Positions 33,066 to 42,202 are shown, numbered from the stretch's first letter. The stretch is DNA of 64,000 bases from Lentibacillus daqui (GCF_027186265.1 NZ_CP114176.1:682001-746000), one strand, 5' to 3'. Notes: a model not told the origin generated them from the letters alone. Numbers and translations: made by a program.

Positions 33066-33136
33066 TTGCTAACGAATAAAACCATTTCAAAAAAAGAATT
33101 GCAAGATATTGGTTTCTTGCCATATCAAGCTGTAGA
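33066..33136 (+). pseudogene. DUF3173 gene fragment interrupted by group II intron
   Basis: From TTG 33066 (AAGGAGG nine bases before) the frame reads KTISKKELQDIGFLPYQAV, matching the N-terminus of the excisionase-like DUF3173 protein at 28936. Coding ends at an intron boundary where GTGCG begins. The remainder of the gene is not found, because the intron's own 3' end is deleted. Confidence 0.75.
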
Positions 33137-33790
33137 GTGCGCCCGGCATGGGCTATAACTTGGTGGTGAAAGTCCACTACAGGCTTGGCAGTAGGAACTG
33201 TTAGCGAAAGGCAAGGGTGTCCATTGTGAAGTGGAATCTGAAGGAAGCCGGACGCAAAATCCCGAACTGACGAACAGAAACTGTATACAAGGCTGAATGG
33301 GAATGGACGAGTTTGCTCTACAAAACAAAGTCCGATACTGCACGAGTTCCCTACAGTAAATACAGCAGTTACATGGGAGGAAGGTTATAGCCCTTACCCG
33401 GGGAGGTCTCACGGACGGGAGCAATCCTGGTTGAAATAAGATTTGTCGTGAGAAGTCAGCAGAAGCCATAATAGTTTCCACAGGAAATGAAGGGCTGAAC
33501 AATCTTAAATCTTGGAAAACAGGGAGGTGTAGGCATCGCCGCCTAAGCGCAGAAAACATCGCGGTATAGACCAAACAGATGACTGCCTATGGAAAGATAG
33601 GTTGGAAACCGAAAGATACATAGGAGTGCGTAGGGATGCCAACATGGATATGAAAGAACAAGATGGTATCAATTTGATCGATGAAGTTATTGCATATGAA
33701 AACCTTTGGAAAGCCTATTGGAAAGTGAGAAGCAACAAAGGGGCACCAGGAATTGACGGTATCACGGTATACCAACTCAAAAGCCATATG
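33137..33790 (+). mobile_element. Group II intron, 5' part only
   Basis: Begins with the canonical GTGCGCCCGGCATGGGC and has the following domain I features (GGTGGTGAAAGTCCACTAC, TGGCAGTAGGAACTGTTAGCG in two parts). The reverse-transcriptase reading frame starts at about 33602. The intron is cut near 33790, where unrelated ICE sequence of opposite polarity begins, so it has lost most of the enzyme and its catalytic domain V. Confidence 0.88.
33602..33790 (+). pseudogene. ltrA: Group II intron reverse transcriptase, N-terminal fragment
   Basis: Reads ERYIGVRRDANMDMKEQDG, then NLWKAYWKVRSNKGAPGIDGITVYQLKSH, the RT-0/RT-1 region of intron-encoded proteins (KGAPGIDGIT motif). It breaks off after about 62 of the usual ~420 residues. 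The residual frame to 33862 is antisense FtsK-gene sequence. Confidence 0.88.
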
Positions 33791-33796
33791 ATGAAG

Positions 33797-34212
33797 TACT
33801 TCTTTCCACTGCCTGTTCCACCAGCAATCAACATATATGGTAACTTATCATATTCCCAATAGAATGATTTCATCAGCTTTAAGCTGCCATTTTGCGCAGT
33901 AACTTCCTCAATCGAAATACGGTTCGCAATCATATCATAGAAAAGGACATATTCCACATAGGAATCGTGTAACGCTTTTGATACCAATTCACAGTACAAA
34001 CCACTTTCCAGTTTGTTTTCGAAATTTAGTAATTGGTCTTGATATTTCCCCAATGTAATTTCTGTTTGAATATAAAGCAATCCTTTTTCAAGCCGATAGT
34101 ACATTTTAGAAAAGTGACTAATTTTCTCTTTTGTTTTTCCGTTTGGTATGTCTTCAAAAAAGCTACTTGATTGTACTTGTTTTGTTTCATACCATCCGTT
34201 TTCCAAGATCAT
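33797..34212 (-). pseudogene. FtsK/SpoIIIE-type ICE translocase (Tn916 Orf21-like), N-terminal fragment
   Basis: From ATG 34212 the frame reads MILENGWYETK and later SFYWEYDKLPYMLIAGGTGSGKKYF, the Walker A region of Tn916 Orf21/TcpA coupling ATPases. The gene is cut inside the Walker A helix, where it is joined back-to-back with the truncated intron. The full family protein is about 460 residues; some 140 survive. Confidence 0.85.
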
Positions 34213-34213
34213 T

Positions 34214-34372
34214 TTAGCAAGTTTTTGACTTTAAGTCATAGGTGCATTCCTTAACTTCCGATGATACCGTTCCATCTTCATTTTGAAGAAAAACTTCTCT
34301 TCGTAATGCAGAAAACTTTAATAAACCAAATGTTTTTTCTTTATCAATGATAATACCTTGTGCTAATCTCAT
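34214..34372 (-). pseudogene. Tn916 Orf22-like (DUF961/YdcP) protein, truncated
   Basis: MRLAQGIIIDKEKTFGLLKFSALRREV and EDGTVSSEVKECTYDLKSK match Tn916 Orf22, but the frame stops after 52 residues where the family continues for about 50 more. The missing part appears to have been deleted just before the Orf21-like start at 34212. Confidence 0.82.
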
Positions 34373-34699
34373 GTTTTTTTCCTCCATGCTTTGCCCATGT
34401 CATCTGCATGTAAAATATAATTTGTGAAACCACGTTCTCCAATCTTATAACCCTCTACGGTGATTCTTGCATTGACTAATTTTACTTTTTCCTCATGTTC
34501 AAAGAATTTTTTCCTGCTTCTTATGGAAGAATGACTTCAATATCATCTGCACGTTGAATATCGGAATACAGATTATAGCTTCGAGAAAGGGTGGTCATAC
34601 GTCCATTAATTCTTCGGCGCTGTTCGACCTTGCCTTCTCCTGCGTATTCTAAATTTCCAAAAGTTTTTTCCATGTCGGTGTTACGTGTTTTAATTTCAT
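34369..34699 (-). pseudogene. Tn916 Orf23-like (DUF961/YdcP) protein, disrupted
   Basis: ATG 34699 opens KLKHVTPTW, but the homologous frame from 34673 (KTFGNLEYAGEG, then YNLYSDIQRADDIEVILP) is shifted relative to it. An in-frame TAA at 34521-34523 interrupts it, after which EAGKKFFEHEEKVKLVNARI and GYKIGERGFTNYILHADDM continue to the stop at 34369. It has both a frameshift and a nonsense change and its stop overlaps the orf22-like start, as in Tn916. Confidence 0.82.
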
Positions 34700-34944
34700 C
34701 GGTATTTTCCTTTCTATGATGTTTATTTGTTTAAAGAGCTAATAAAAGTCATTAAAAGTAGGAGAGCGAGGTGAATATTCTTTCATGAAGTCACAACCTT
34801 TTTAAAATACTTAATACAACACAAGTGAAACCTTCATAAATAATTCGAAGTTTCAGTTTGACTACCAAGTTTGAATTTGATACTATTGAAGCAATGGAAT
34901 ATGTAAACAATTCAGATGATTAAATTTAGAAAGGATTGAACAAA

Positions 34945-35733
34945 ATGACTGAATCTAGTGAAAAGAAAATTGATAATACTCTTCCTTATGGGACAACGGC
35001 TGATAACATAGTTAAATTACTTGATGCCATAAAGAATAAGCAGGGCGATGAAAAAGGAATTAAGGCTACATATACTGGCTCTAAATTAGAAAACACACAA
35101 AACACTTTGGAATTACTAGGTATTATTTCTGGTTTAAACCTTACTTCTAGAGGAAAAGCAATTGCTTTTGAGTCTGACGAATTAGTGAGGAATAGTCTTT
35201 TTCTAAAAGCGATTATGGAATATCCTCCCTATGAGTATTTCCTATTATATGTTATTCAGGATGGTGCTCCTGAGGAAACGGAAATAGATTTCCTTAAAAA
35301 CTATTGGGGAAAAAATGATTATGGCACTTCTCCCAACAATCGTAATGAAGCCGCATCAGTATGTTTTTCTATTTTTCAGCTAGCTGGATTGGGGGAATAT
35401 ATCATCGGTCGTAAGGGAAAAAGTACGCGTTTTATTTGGCGGGATAACTACGTCAGTAAAATCAATGCTGCAAAGGAATCCAATGATGAAGTTGTCTCCG
35501 AAAATTTCACTGTAGAGAACAATCAAATAAATGATCTTCAGGAAAAACAACAGATGGAAAATAGCTTACAACCTCAGATTATTCAGACGAACAATGGATA
35601 TAAAATGACTCCTTCCAATCTAACATTTCCAACAACTATAGAAATTAAGGTAGATTTTACCGACTGGGATTTAAAGAAAATCGCGGCTTTTATCAAGCTT
35701 TTAAAGGATGTAGAATTGGATGAAGACATTTAG
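34945..35733 (+). CDS. DUF5343-like protein, first gene of putative abortive-infection pair
   Basis: 262 residues from ATG 34945 (AGAAAGGA before it; TTG 34936 is too close). The N-terminal half resembles DUF5343: LPYGTTADNIVKLLDAIKNKQ, then TLELLGIISGLNLTSRGKAIAFES, a winged-helix-like domain. An acidic linker and a C-terminal TFPTTIEIKVDFTDWDLKKIAAFIKLLKDVEL follow. No catalytic motif. It overlaps the next gene by 14 bases. Pairing with an abortive-infection-like protein suggests a two-gene defence unit; this is inference. Confidence 0.68.
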   Translation: MTESSEKKIDNTLPYGTTADNIVKLLDAIKNKQGDEKGIKATYTGSKLENTQNTLELLGIISGLNLTSRGKAIAFESDELVRNSLFLKAIMEYPPYEYFLLYVIQDGAPEETEIDFLKNYWGKNDYGTSPNNRNEAASVCFSIFQLAGLGEYIIGRKGKSTRFIWRDNYVSKINAAKESNDEVVSENFTVENNQINDLQEKQQMENSLQPQIIQTNNGYKMTPSNLTFPTTIEIKVDFTDWDLKKIAAFIKLLKDVELDEDI

Positions 35734-36706
35734 AGACTATAGTTTTCCAAGTCAAATAGTATCTGTTACATTTTTAATGGATATTGTTTGTCGTTGTATT
35801 GATGGGGCAACTCTGGATAATCTGGTCAGTTATACGGGAAAAAGTAAAAGCTATGTTAAAAACGCCTTAATTGCAGCCTTAACTTTAGAACTTGTTGTAG
35901 AAGAAGATAATAAATATTTAGCAGTTTCAGAATGTGCTAATATTCTTTCGAATACACCTACAGAAGAATTAAAGATAGAAGTCTTTAAAAGTTGGCTGCA
36001 AAAGTTAGAACCGTTTGTTGTTTTTATGCAGTATATTTCATCTGGTGATAGTATTTCCTTAGCCATAAGAAAAATGACTTCTTTTTACAGTTTTAATCGA
36101 TCTGTAAGCACTGTTGGAAAAATTCTCTCATCTTGGGGCAAGGGTGTTGGTTTGATAGATAAAAATGGTCACCCTTGCGTGCATACTTTTGAACCTGTCA
36201 ATTTTGTAGATATAGATAGCATAAGGGCAGAGGTTGAGAGAGATGCCGCAATAAGGCTATATTTGACAGAACAATTATCTGTAGAAATATATTCATGGCT
36301 TTCTCATGATGAAATTGAAGAATTGGTTTCAAGCCTTAAAAAACACCAATCTGACGCACGAACATCTATTGGATGTGCTGGGAGAGCTTTAGAAGATATT
36401 CTTCGTAGAGTCGCAAGTGATTCTACCCTTGATGTTAGTAAAAAACATGGAATCAATCAAATTGCAAATTACTTGTACTCACATCGCGATGATAGTGGTC
36501 AATTGTTAAGTTCAATCCATTCTAAACAGTATAATACCGCTCAAGCCTTAGGAGATATTCGTAATATGGCTGGTCATAGTAAGGAAGCCAAAACCATGGA
36601 GCGTTGGGATATTACTATGTCTGGAGCTGTTGGATATATCCATCTGACATTGTCTCTGATAAAAAGTTTATATTACTACACAAAGAAAAAAATATACACA
36701 TTTTAA
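35720..36706 (+). CDS. Abortive-infection C-terminal-domain-like protein
   Basis: 328 residues. The N-terminal part carries a helix-turn-helix-like stretch (LDNLVSYTGKSKSYVKNALIAALTLELV). The C-terminal 130 residues, SIGCAGRALEDILRRVASD, GINQIANYLYSHRD, ALGDIRNMAGHSKEAKTMERWDIT and a final hydrophobic helix, follow the 'Abi C-terminus/DUF4145-like' layout with the RN-x-x-x-H motif typical of HEPN-type RNases. Overlap with the upstream gene implies coupling. Antiphage function is inferred, not shown. Confidence 0.65.
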   Translation: MKTFRDYSFPSQIVSVTFLMDIVCRCIDGATLDNLVSYTGKSKSYVKNALIAALTLELVVEEDNKYLAVSECANILSNTPTEELKIEVFKSWLQKLEPFVVFMQYISSGDSISLAIRKMTSFYSFNRSVSTVGKILSSWGKGVGLIDKNGHPCVHTFEPVNFVDIDSIRAEVERDAAIRLYLTEQLSVEIYSWLSHDEIEELVSSLKKHQSDARTSIGCAGRALEDILRRVASDSTLDVSKKHGINQIANYLYSHRDDSGQLLSSIHSKQYNTAQALGDIRNMAGHSKEAKTMERWDITMSGAVGYIHLTLSLIKSLYYYTKKKIYTF

Positions 36707-36810
36707 TGGACAAACATTTGTAAGATTTTTTCATAAACAGTTAACTTTGAAGGTTTACTATTTCCATTTTTATAATATATTTGTGGAAATTTTTCTTAGC
36801 TATAGAAAAA

Positions 36811-36834
36811 GCCGGAATGATTTCTCATTCCAGC
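36811..36834 (+). terminator. Terminator-like hairpin
   Basis: GCCGGAATGA / TCATTCCAGC stem with AAAA before and CTTTAT after. It follows the abortive-infection pair. Confidence 0.7.
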
Positions 36835-36988
36835 TTTATGATTTATTAAATTCTGTGGCACAGTAGTGGCACACTTTATATCAATTTACATGCTTTTATT
36901 GTTTTTGATATTACCTTCAATCCTTTCATATCAACGATATTGCACTATATTGTATTGACGAAGTACTGAATGGGAACAGATAGTAAAA

Positions 36989-37027
36989 AAAGAGCCGAAA
37001 TCTTGATTAAGGGAGTTCGGCTCTTAA
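36989..37027 (+). terminator. Terminator-like hairpin
   Basis: AAGAGCCGAA / TTCGGCTCTT stem after an A run. The 36835-36988 stretch holds a GTGGCACAGTAGTGGCAC repeat and no gene. Confidence 0.75.
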
Positions 37028-37109
37028 TTATAGTATTACTTTAATTTTATTGATTAGCAAATGATCTTATTTTGATTATGTTCAGATAATAATTAAAAGG
37101 AGAATACTT

Positions 37110-38345
37110 ATGATAAAACATACGAATAATCGTATTAACTATTCATTACTGTTTAATCGATACACTCTCATTATAATTGCAATGATTTTATTTTACTTTA
37201 AATTATACGTTTTAACTTCCATATACATATTGTTTATAAGTTTATTGTTAATCCTGGTGGACAGAAAAGTATTTAAAAACAAGATAAGGAACTACTTTCT
37301 TGAACGGAAAAAACACAAAAACTTAAATTACTATTATATTACAGACGATAATAAGACAATTGATTTAAGGAAAAGAAAAGATACATATGGTTTATTTCAA
37401 GACTTAGCAATGGGGACATTTGTTATATTTATTTTTAATTTTATTTCATTGTATTATCTACTACAATATGTTTTTGATACGTCATCTATTTTGAATTTAA
37501 TTATGTTGATCGGATTCATTGTCACAATTGTTATCGCTTATGGAGGAATACTAGCTGGAATAGTTTATAAATACACTACGACCATTTACGTTTTAATACC
37601 TGGATTAAGTGCATTTATTTATTTTGTTTTTATTGAGCCATTCATTGGTTTTGCACCAATTTTTATTAGATTAACGAGCTATCTACTTATTACACTATCA
37701 CTGTATTTAATACTGGCATTCGTTTTTCCGGTGCATGTTTTAAGGAAATTAAACAGTAAAACAGTGCTAATTAGTTCCTTTTTAACCATTTCAGCAACTA
37801 TTCTTACTCAGGTTATTTCTTTTTATTTTTTAAAGTATCTTCGGACGGAAAATTATTTTTTGACTGGCAATGATGCAGAAACAGTAACTGGAGTGTCAGA
37901 TACGCTAAGAAATATAATTGTGGAAAACACAGAATTAATTGATATTATTAATTATTTTATTGAACGAGAAGCTTCAAATCAATTAACGTCAATTATAAGC
38001 CTGGTTATTACAACTCTCACGATATCTTATATAATAGGGGGATTAGTAATTAATAGGAAAATAGAAAAAAATAGATTAAAGGCAAAATCGCTTTTTCGAG
38101 AACTATTGAAAAATACATTTAAAGTAGATTATCAAATATTAAAACAGTGTTCTTTCTATGGTGGGGAGGAATATGAAAATCTAATATTAAATAATAGTTC
38201 GATGTTAGAAGTTGTCATGGATAACGAACCTGACCTTAATAATCCTCGAATATCAAGAATGAAAAGACTTATTGCATGGTATAAAAGAAAGTCTATCTTG
38301 TATTCCATTTTGAAAGAGTTAAAACAAATTAGAGACTCTAATTAA
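37110..38345 (+). CDS. Orphan multi-spanning membrane protein
   Basis: 411 residues with about nine hydrophobic segments (for example YTLIIIAMILFYFKLYVL, FVIFIFNFISLYYLLQYVF, LIMLIGFIVTIVIAYGGIL, LVITTLTISYIIGG). An extracytoplasmic region lies near 240-300 and the basic cytoplasmic tail is about 90 residues long. No transporter signature recognised. ATG 37110 follows AAAGGAGAAT. It lies between mobile-element remnants, so it is probably acquired. A membrane effector or immunity role is possible but unsupported. Confidence 0.65.
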   Translation: MIKHTNNRINYSLLFNRYTLIIIAMILFYFKLYVLTSIYILFISLLLILVDRKVFKNKIRNYFLERKKHKNLNYYYITDDNKTIDLRKRKDTYGLFQDLAMGTFVIFIFNFISLYYLLQYVFDTSSILNLIMLIGFIVTIVIAYGGILAGIVYKYTTTIYVLIPGLSAFIYFVFIEPFIGFAPIFIRLTSYLLITLSLYLILAFVFPVHVLRKLNSKTVLISSFLTISATILTQVISFYFLKYLRTENYFLTGNDAETVTGVSDTLRNIIVENTELIDIINYFIEREASNQLTSIISLVITTLTISYIIGGLVINRKIEKNRLKAKSLFRELLKNTFKVDYQILKQCSFYGGEEYENLILNNSSMLEVVMDNEPDLNNPRISRMKRLIAWYKRKSILYSILKELKQIRDSN

Positions 38346-38654
38346 TACTGCTTTGTTAATTATAGAATTAATTTCCCCATAAAATGACGTCCAAATGAAT
38401 GAACGTTTGCACAGTAAGAGCGGCAGTATCTTATAGAATTTAACTAAATTTGAATAGTAGAGTTTTGGAAATCAGCATCTGAAATTAACAAGGATTTAAC
38501 TAAGTGTAATTACATTTTTTCTATACAGTCTATTTGTTTATATACTCCCAAACGTTTTGAGTTTATAGTATTCTTTAAATGGTATAACGGACAAAAAACA
38601 CTAAAAAACTGCCTAGATTTTATGATATGCTCCCTATGTAGTAGACAGAGAAAT

Positions 38655-38795
38655 AACAAAAAATTTTGGCAGGGAATATTTTATTGGTATCCGGATTATC
38701 TTGTGGAATTAAAATTAATTTAAATGTATGTTAAAATAGGATTAAAAGTTCAATTCAAAATATTTTTTATTACATGAACGGAGTAAATTGTAGAA
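38655..38795 (+). repeat. Diverged direct repeat, copy 2
   Basis: AAAAAATTTTGGCAGGGAAT followed by CTTGTGGAATTAAAATTAAT and the downstream block to 38795 match 30583-30795 with substitutions and one ~70-base deletion. The 38346-38904 gap also holds, around 38590-38650, an IS3-like end fragment (GATATGCTCCCTATGTAGTA) and no gene. Confidence 0.75.
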
Positions 38796-38904
38796 CAACT
38801 ATATAGTTGAAACTTAATATCACTTAAATCGTTATAAAAATTAAGATTAAGAAATATAAAAAATGTATAATCATGAATAAGTCAATAAAAGAAGGGCGAT
38901 ACAA

Positions 38905-39438
38905 TTGAAACAATACCAATTCAATGATGTTTTATACATGAATAAAAGAAATGCTATCCAAGTGGAAAATAAGGAGAAAGAGGGGATTGGAACCATTGAA
39001 AAAGCAGATATTTCGGGATGTGAAAAAGGAAATGCAGTGTCATTTATTGCTCACAACGGATCCACTATCAAGATTGGCATTAAAAAACGAAATATCAAAA
39101 GCTTACTTGTTGCTACATATGTCATTGAAACAGAAGAGAAGACCTATTTTTTAAAAGATAAGCCAGGGAATAGCCTACTCTACTTTTGTGTTGTAGGAAA
39201 TATCGACGGACAAGACATACGTATTGAAGAAAATTGGAGCAGTGATATAGAAGTGAAAATAGACCAAATTCACATCGCTACTATCAAAGCAAATGAGCTC
39301 ACGTTTAAGACAACCATACTCATCGAAGACAATATTCATGAATCATCTGTACTTTTTGCAGTTACAATATTGATGTACTTTATGTATAAAACTTATAAGA
39401 ATGAATCCGAATTTATTGAAAATATATTGTTTGATTAA
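38905..39438 (+). CDS. Tubby C-terminal-domain-like protein
   Basis: 177 residues from TTG 38905 (GAAGGG eight bases upstream). Mostly beta-strand patterns: YQFNDVLYMNKRNAIQV, TIEKADISG, ETEEKTYFLKDKPGNSLLYFCVVG, and a hydrophobic C-terminal helix (SSVLFAVTILMYFMY). This resembles the tubby C-terminal-like proteins seen in Bacillaceae. Membrane or lipid association is possible; function unknown. Confidence 0.7.
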   Translation: MKQYQFNDVLYMNKRNAIQVENKEKEGIGTIEKADISGCEKGNAVSFIAHNGSTIKIGIKKRNIKSLLVATYVIETEEKTYFLKDKPGNSLLYFCVVGNIDGQDIRIEENWSSDIEVKIDQIHIATIKANELTFKTTILIEDNIHESSVLFAVTILMYFMYKTYKNESEFIENILFD

Positions 39439-39498
39439 TGCTGAAACAACTATGCACTTATGTATAACTTTAAAGTCTTAGTATAAAGGAGCATCCGA

Positions 39499-40350
39499 TT
39501 GGATTCATTGAAGTTTAGAATTAGTCGATTGTTTTTGTATTTTCTACTAGTATCGGTATTTCTATTTGTGACAGATAATTTCGGTCAATATTTGATAGAA
39601 ACTCATGGTATGGACCGAAAAATAGCCATGCTTCTACAAGGAGTTATTTTTACTGGATTAACGCTCATTGTACTTTATATACTCAAGAGAAAAAGTCCAG
39701 AGTTGTTTAAAAGAATTGGCTTGAAAGGTGTAAATTCGTCATCTAAGTTGGCTATTGGAATTGCGTTGCCTTTTATTTTACTTGTATTAGGTATTTTAAC
39801 GGCTTATTTACTCGGCGGGATTGAAAATGTCAGTATAAACTTGACAACAAGTGTTGTGATTTCCATTTTAATCAATACAGTAACGGCATTTATGTATGAA
39901 GCATTTCCAGAAGAGGTCTTTATCCGTGGATTAATATTTGAAGAGTTGCAAAAAAAATTCCGCTTTTTTATTTCGTTAATTTTGCAACCGTTAATCTTTA
40001 TTTCGTTACCGACAACAGTGATGGCAATGGATTTTATATTCTTTGATAAGCCATTTGCAATAACTATAGATTATTTTATATTACTTTTTGCTTTTGGAAT
40101 TGCTTTACAACTTTATAGAGCATATACAGGCTCATTATGGATGAATATAATCTTTCATATTGTTTATCTTGAAGTGGTAAGATATATTTCTATGGGAGGC
40201 ACATATGACTCAGGTGTTGCACTTCTAGAGTTTGATGAAACGTTTGGAGGCTTCATGACGCTATACCTGTCATTTCTGTTTATTGTAATATTTAGTGTCG
40301 TGGCGTTATCAATTTTAATATTATATGATAAAAGAAAAAATAAGTCATAA
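39499..40350 (+). CDS. CPBP-family intramembrane protease
   Basis: 283 residues, about eight membrane helices. The CPBP/Abi motif PEEVFIRGLIFEEL carries the two Glu and Arg of motif 1, and a His lies in WMNIIFHIVYLE at the last motif position. Family members are Rce1-like glutamic intramembrane proteases, linked to bacteriocin self-immunity or signalling in Firmicutes. Starts at TTG 39499 after AAAGGAGC. Substrate unknown. Confidence 0.85.
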   Translation: MDSLKFRISRLFLYFLLVSVFLFVTDNFGQYLIETHGMDRKIAMLLQGVIFTGLTLIVLYILKRKSPELFKRIGLKGVNSSSKLAIGIALPFILLVLGILTAYLLGGIENVSINLTTSVVISILINTVTAFMYEAFPEEVFIRGLIFEELQKKFRFFISLILQPLIFISLPTTVMAMDFIFFDKPFAITIDYFILLFAFGIALQLYRAYTGSLWMNIIFHIVYLEVVRYISMGGTYDSGVALLEFDETFGGFMTLYLSFLFIVIFSVVALSILILYDKRKNKS

Positions 40351-40458
40351 ATGTTCATTTTACAAACAACAACATTATAATTGCGTAAAATTAAATTGCC
40401 ACATTTTCTAATATATATATATGTGTAATACGACAACAGAAGAGAAAGGAATATAAAA

Positions 40459-41184
40459 ATGAGAAATTCAACGAAGCTCTTTAATTTCAACGTCCTCCTA
40501 ATTTTACTGGTTTTATTGATGGCTGGATGTAATGGTAAAGGAGCTACCAATGAAGTCTCTGAACAAAAAGACACAAATAACGACTCCAAATTACAAGAGG
40601 AAGTTATTGATGCAGAAGAAGAAACTGATGATACGGAAAAGGATATAAACAATCCAACTGGCAAAACAGAAGATGAACAAAAGCAAACCCAATCATCGAC
40701 AAATGGAACTAACAACACCAAAGAATCTAATGAAACTAACAATTCGTCCTCTGAGAAAACTGAAAAAGGGGAGACAAATAATACACCTAAAAACGAAAAT
40801 AACAACGCATTGTCTGGATACTCCCCTCAAGAAATTGAATATGCGCGAGTCTGGTTGCAACTTGGAGAAGTGAAAGATGTGGAGGAATTGAATGTTCGCC
40901 ACATTCCATCTGGTACACCTCTTAATCCTGACGATAAAACAAGTGTAAACTATCCCAATGATGTCATTCAACTAACAGGAAGCCGTTTGGTTGATGGCGT
41001 GGTAACTTATAGTAGTAATGGAAATGGAACGATTAATGTTTATAACGTTCCTTTGCGTTGGGATGGGAAAAAACCCGCTGGGGAGGATTTTTATAAAAAT
41101 ATTATCAATAACACAAAGTTAGTATCAGTCGATGTAGGCAATGATGAGGAAGTCAAAAAGTTAATTGAAAAAATTAAAAATTAG
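40459..41184 (+). CDS. Lipoprotein with Asn/Thr/Glu-rich linker
   Basis: 241 residues. Signal peptide FNFNVLLILLVLLMAGCNG with lipobox MAGC. Residues about 30-115 form a low-complexity linker of Asn, Thr, Glu and Ser, probably a cell-wall spacer. The C-terminal domain begins YSPQEIEYARVWLQLG and contains NVRHIPSGTPLNP and VPLRWDGKKPAGEDFYKNII, a pattern seen in surface lipoproteins of Bacillaceae. The partner and role are unknown. ATG 40459 after AGAGAAAGG. Confidence 0.82.
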   Translation: MRNSTKLFNFNVLLILLVLLMAGCNGKGATNEVSEQKDTNNDSKLQEEVIDAEEETDDTEKDINNPTGKTEDEQKQTQSSTNGTNNTKESNETNNSSSEKTEKGETNNTPKNENNNALSGYSPQEIEYARVWLQLGEVKDVEELNVRHIPSGTPLNPDDKTSVNYPNDVIQLTGSRLVDGVVTYSSNGNGTINVYNVPLRWDGKKPAGEDFYKNIINNTKLVSVDVGNDEEVKKLIEKIKN

Positions 41185-41240
41185 ATTAATTACTACAAAT
41201 TTAGTTGCACATAAAAAGGGACTTGGTGAAGAGGTGAAAT

Positions 41241-41443
41241 ATGAGGTATTTAAAGGGTTTGTATATTGTTATGGCGATAATGGTATGGTATTTGTTAATT
41301 TGACAAGCGAATACATTTTGAAAGGTAAGTATTCAGCTATTGCGGGTTCGGTTACAGTTCTTTTATTTATTTTTGGAACATGGTTTTTATTAATGCAAGA
41401 CATTACTTATCCAAGAAGTAATGTGCGGCAAACGGCCAGATAA
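41241..41443 (+). pseudogene. Small membrane protein, probably frameshifted
   Basis: ATG 41241 after GAAGAGGTG opens RYLKGLYIVMAIMVWYLLI and stops. Another frame then continues TSEYILKGKYSAIAGSVTV, a membrane helix LLFIFGTWFLL and a polar tail to 41443. Together they look like one two-helix protein broken by a frameshift. Alternatively the second frame alone, open from 41165, is the gene. Confidence 0.4.
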
Positions 41444-41585
41444 TTGAATAATACCTTTGAAGAACATTGGATATTTATGTTGAAAAAAATAAAGGGATTG
41501 TGAAAGATTGTACTTAAGCTAACGGGTAGCTTAGTACAAAGTAATATGTCCAAATTAATATCAATGTAGAATGGGAGGTGAAAGA

Positions 41586-42092
41586 TTGGATATTTATGTT
41601 TGGGTTTTGTCTTTCCTAATCATATTTATGCTTCACAATTTAGAGGAAATTATAACGATTGAAAGATGGTTTCAAAAAACGTATCCTCGGGTTAGTAAAA
41701 GGATACCTTCATTTGCACAAAAGGAACTCAAGAATTATAAAGATATTACATCCGTACAGTTTTCTATCGTTGTTTTTGTGTTTTCCGTCTTTGTCTCTGC
41801 ATTGATATTGATAGCTGTAAATACACAACATCATTATTTGTTTTTGGGGGTAACCCTACTTTTTGCTTTAAACATTTTTACCCATCCATTACAGGCTTTG
41901 TACTTAAGGTGCTACACTCCAGGATTTTTGACATCACTATTACTGATTATTCCCTATTACAGTTTATTTTTCTATCACTTCTATAAAACTGATATGTTAT
42001 CCTTGAACTCGATTGTTGGTTCAATAATTGTAATGGTCTTTCTTATACCAATATTTCTCCTTAGTCATAAAATTGGAGAGAAGTGGAGTTAA
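41586..42092 (+). CDS. HXXEE-domain membrane protein
   Basis: 168 residues from TTG 41586 (GGGAGGTG before). The N-terminal FMLHNLEEIITIERWF holds the His-x-x-Glu-Glu motif naming this family, with further histidines (NTQHHYLFLG, FTHPLQALYLR). Four or five membrane helices. The motif suggests a metal site, but the biochemical function is unknown. Confidence 0.82.
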   Translation: MDIYVWVLSFLIIFMLHNLEEIITIERWFQKTYPRVSKRIPSFAQKELKNYKDITSVQFSIVVFVFSVFVSALILIAVNTQHHYLFLGVTLLFALNIFTHPLQALYLRCYTPGFLTSLLLIIPYYSLFFYHFYKTDMLSLNSIVGSIIVMVFLIPIFLLSHKIGEKWS

Positions 42093-42202
42093 CTTTTCAA
42101 TGTAAGCGTCAAATAAAACACACGTAGGAAACAACGGTTATAATTTTACTTGACTCTAACGTAGCGTAATACCTTAGTCTTGAAATATGGAGGTGAACTA
42201 CA

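Noticed and set aside
33125..33574. 149-codon minus-strand frame across the intron region
   Set aside because: Antisense to conserved group II intron RNA structure; no protein features.
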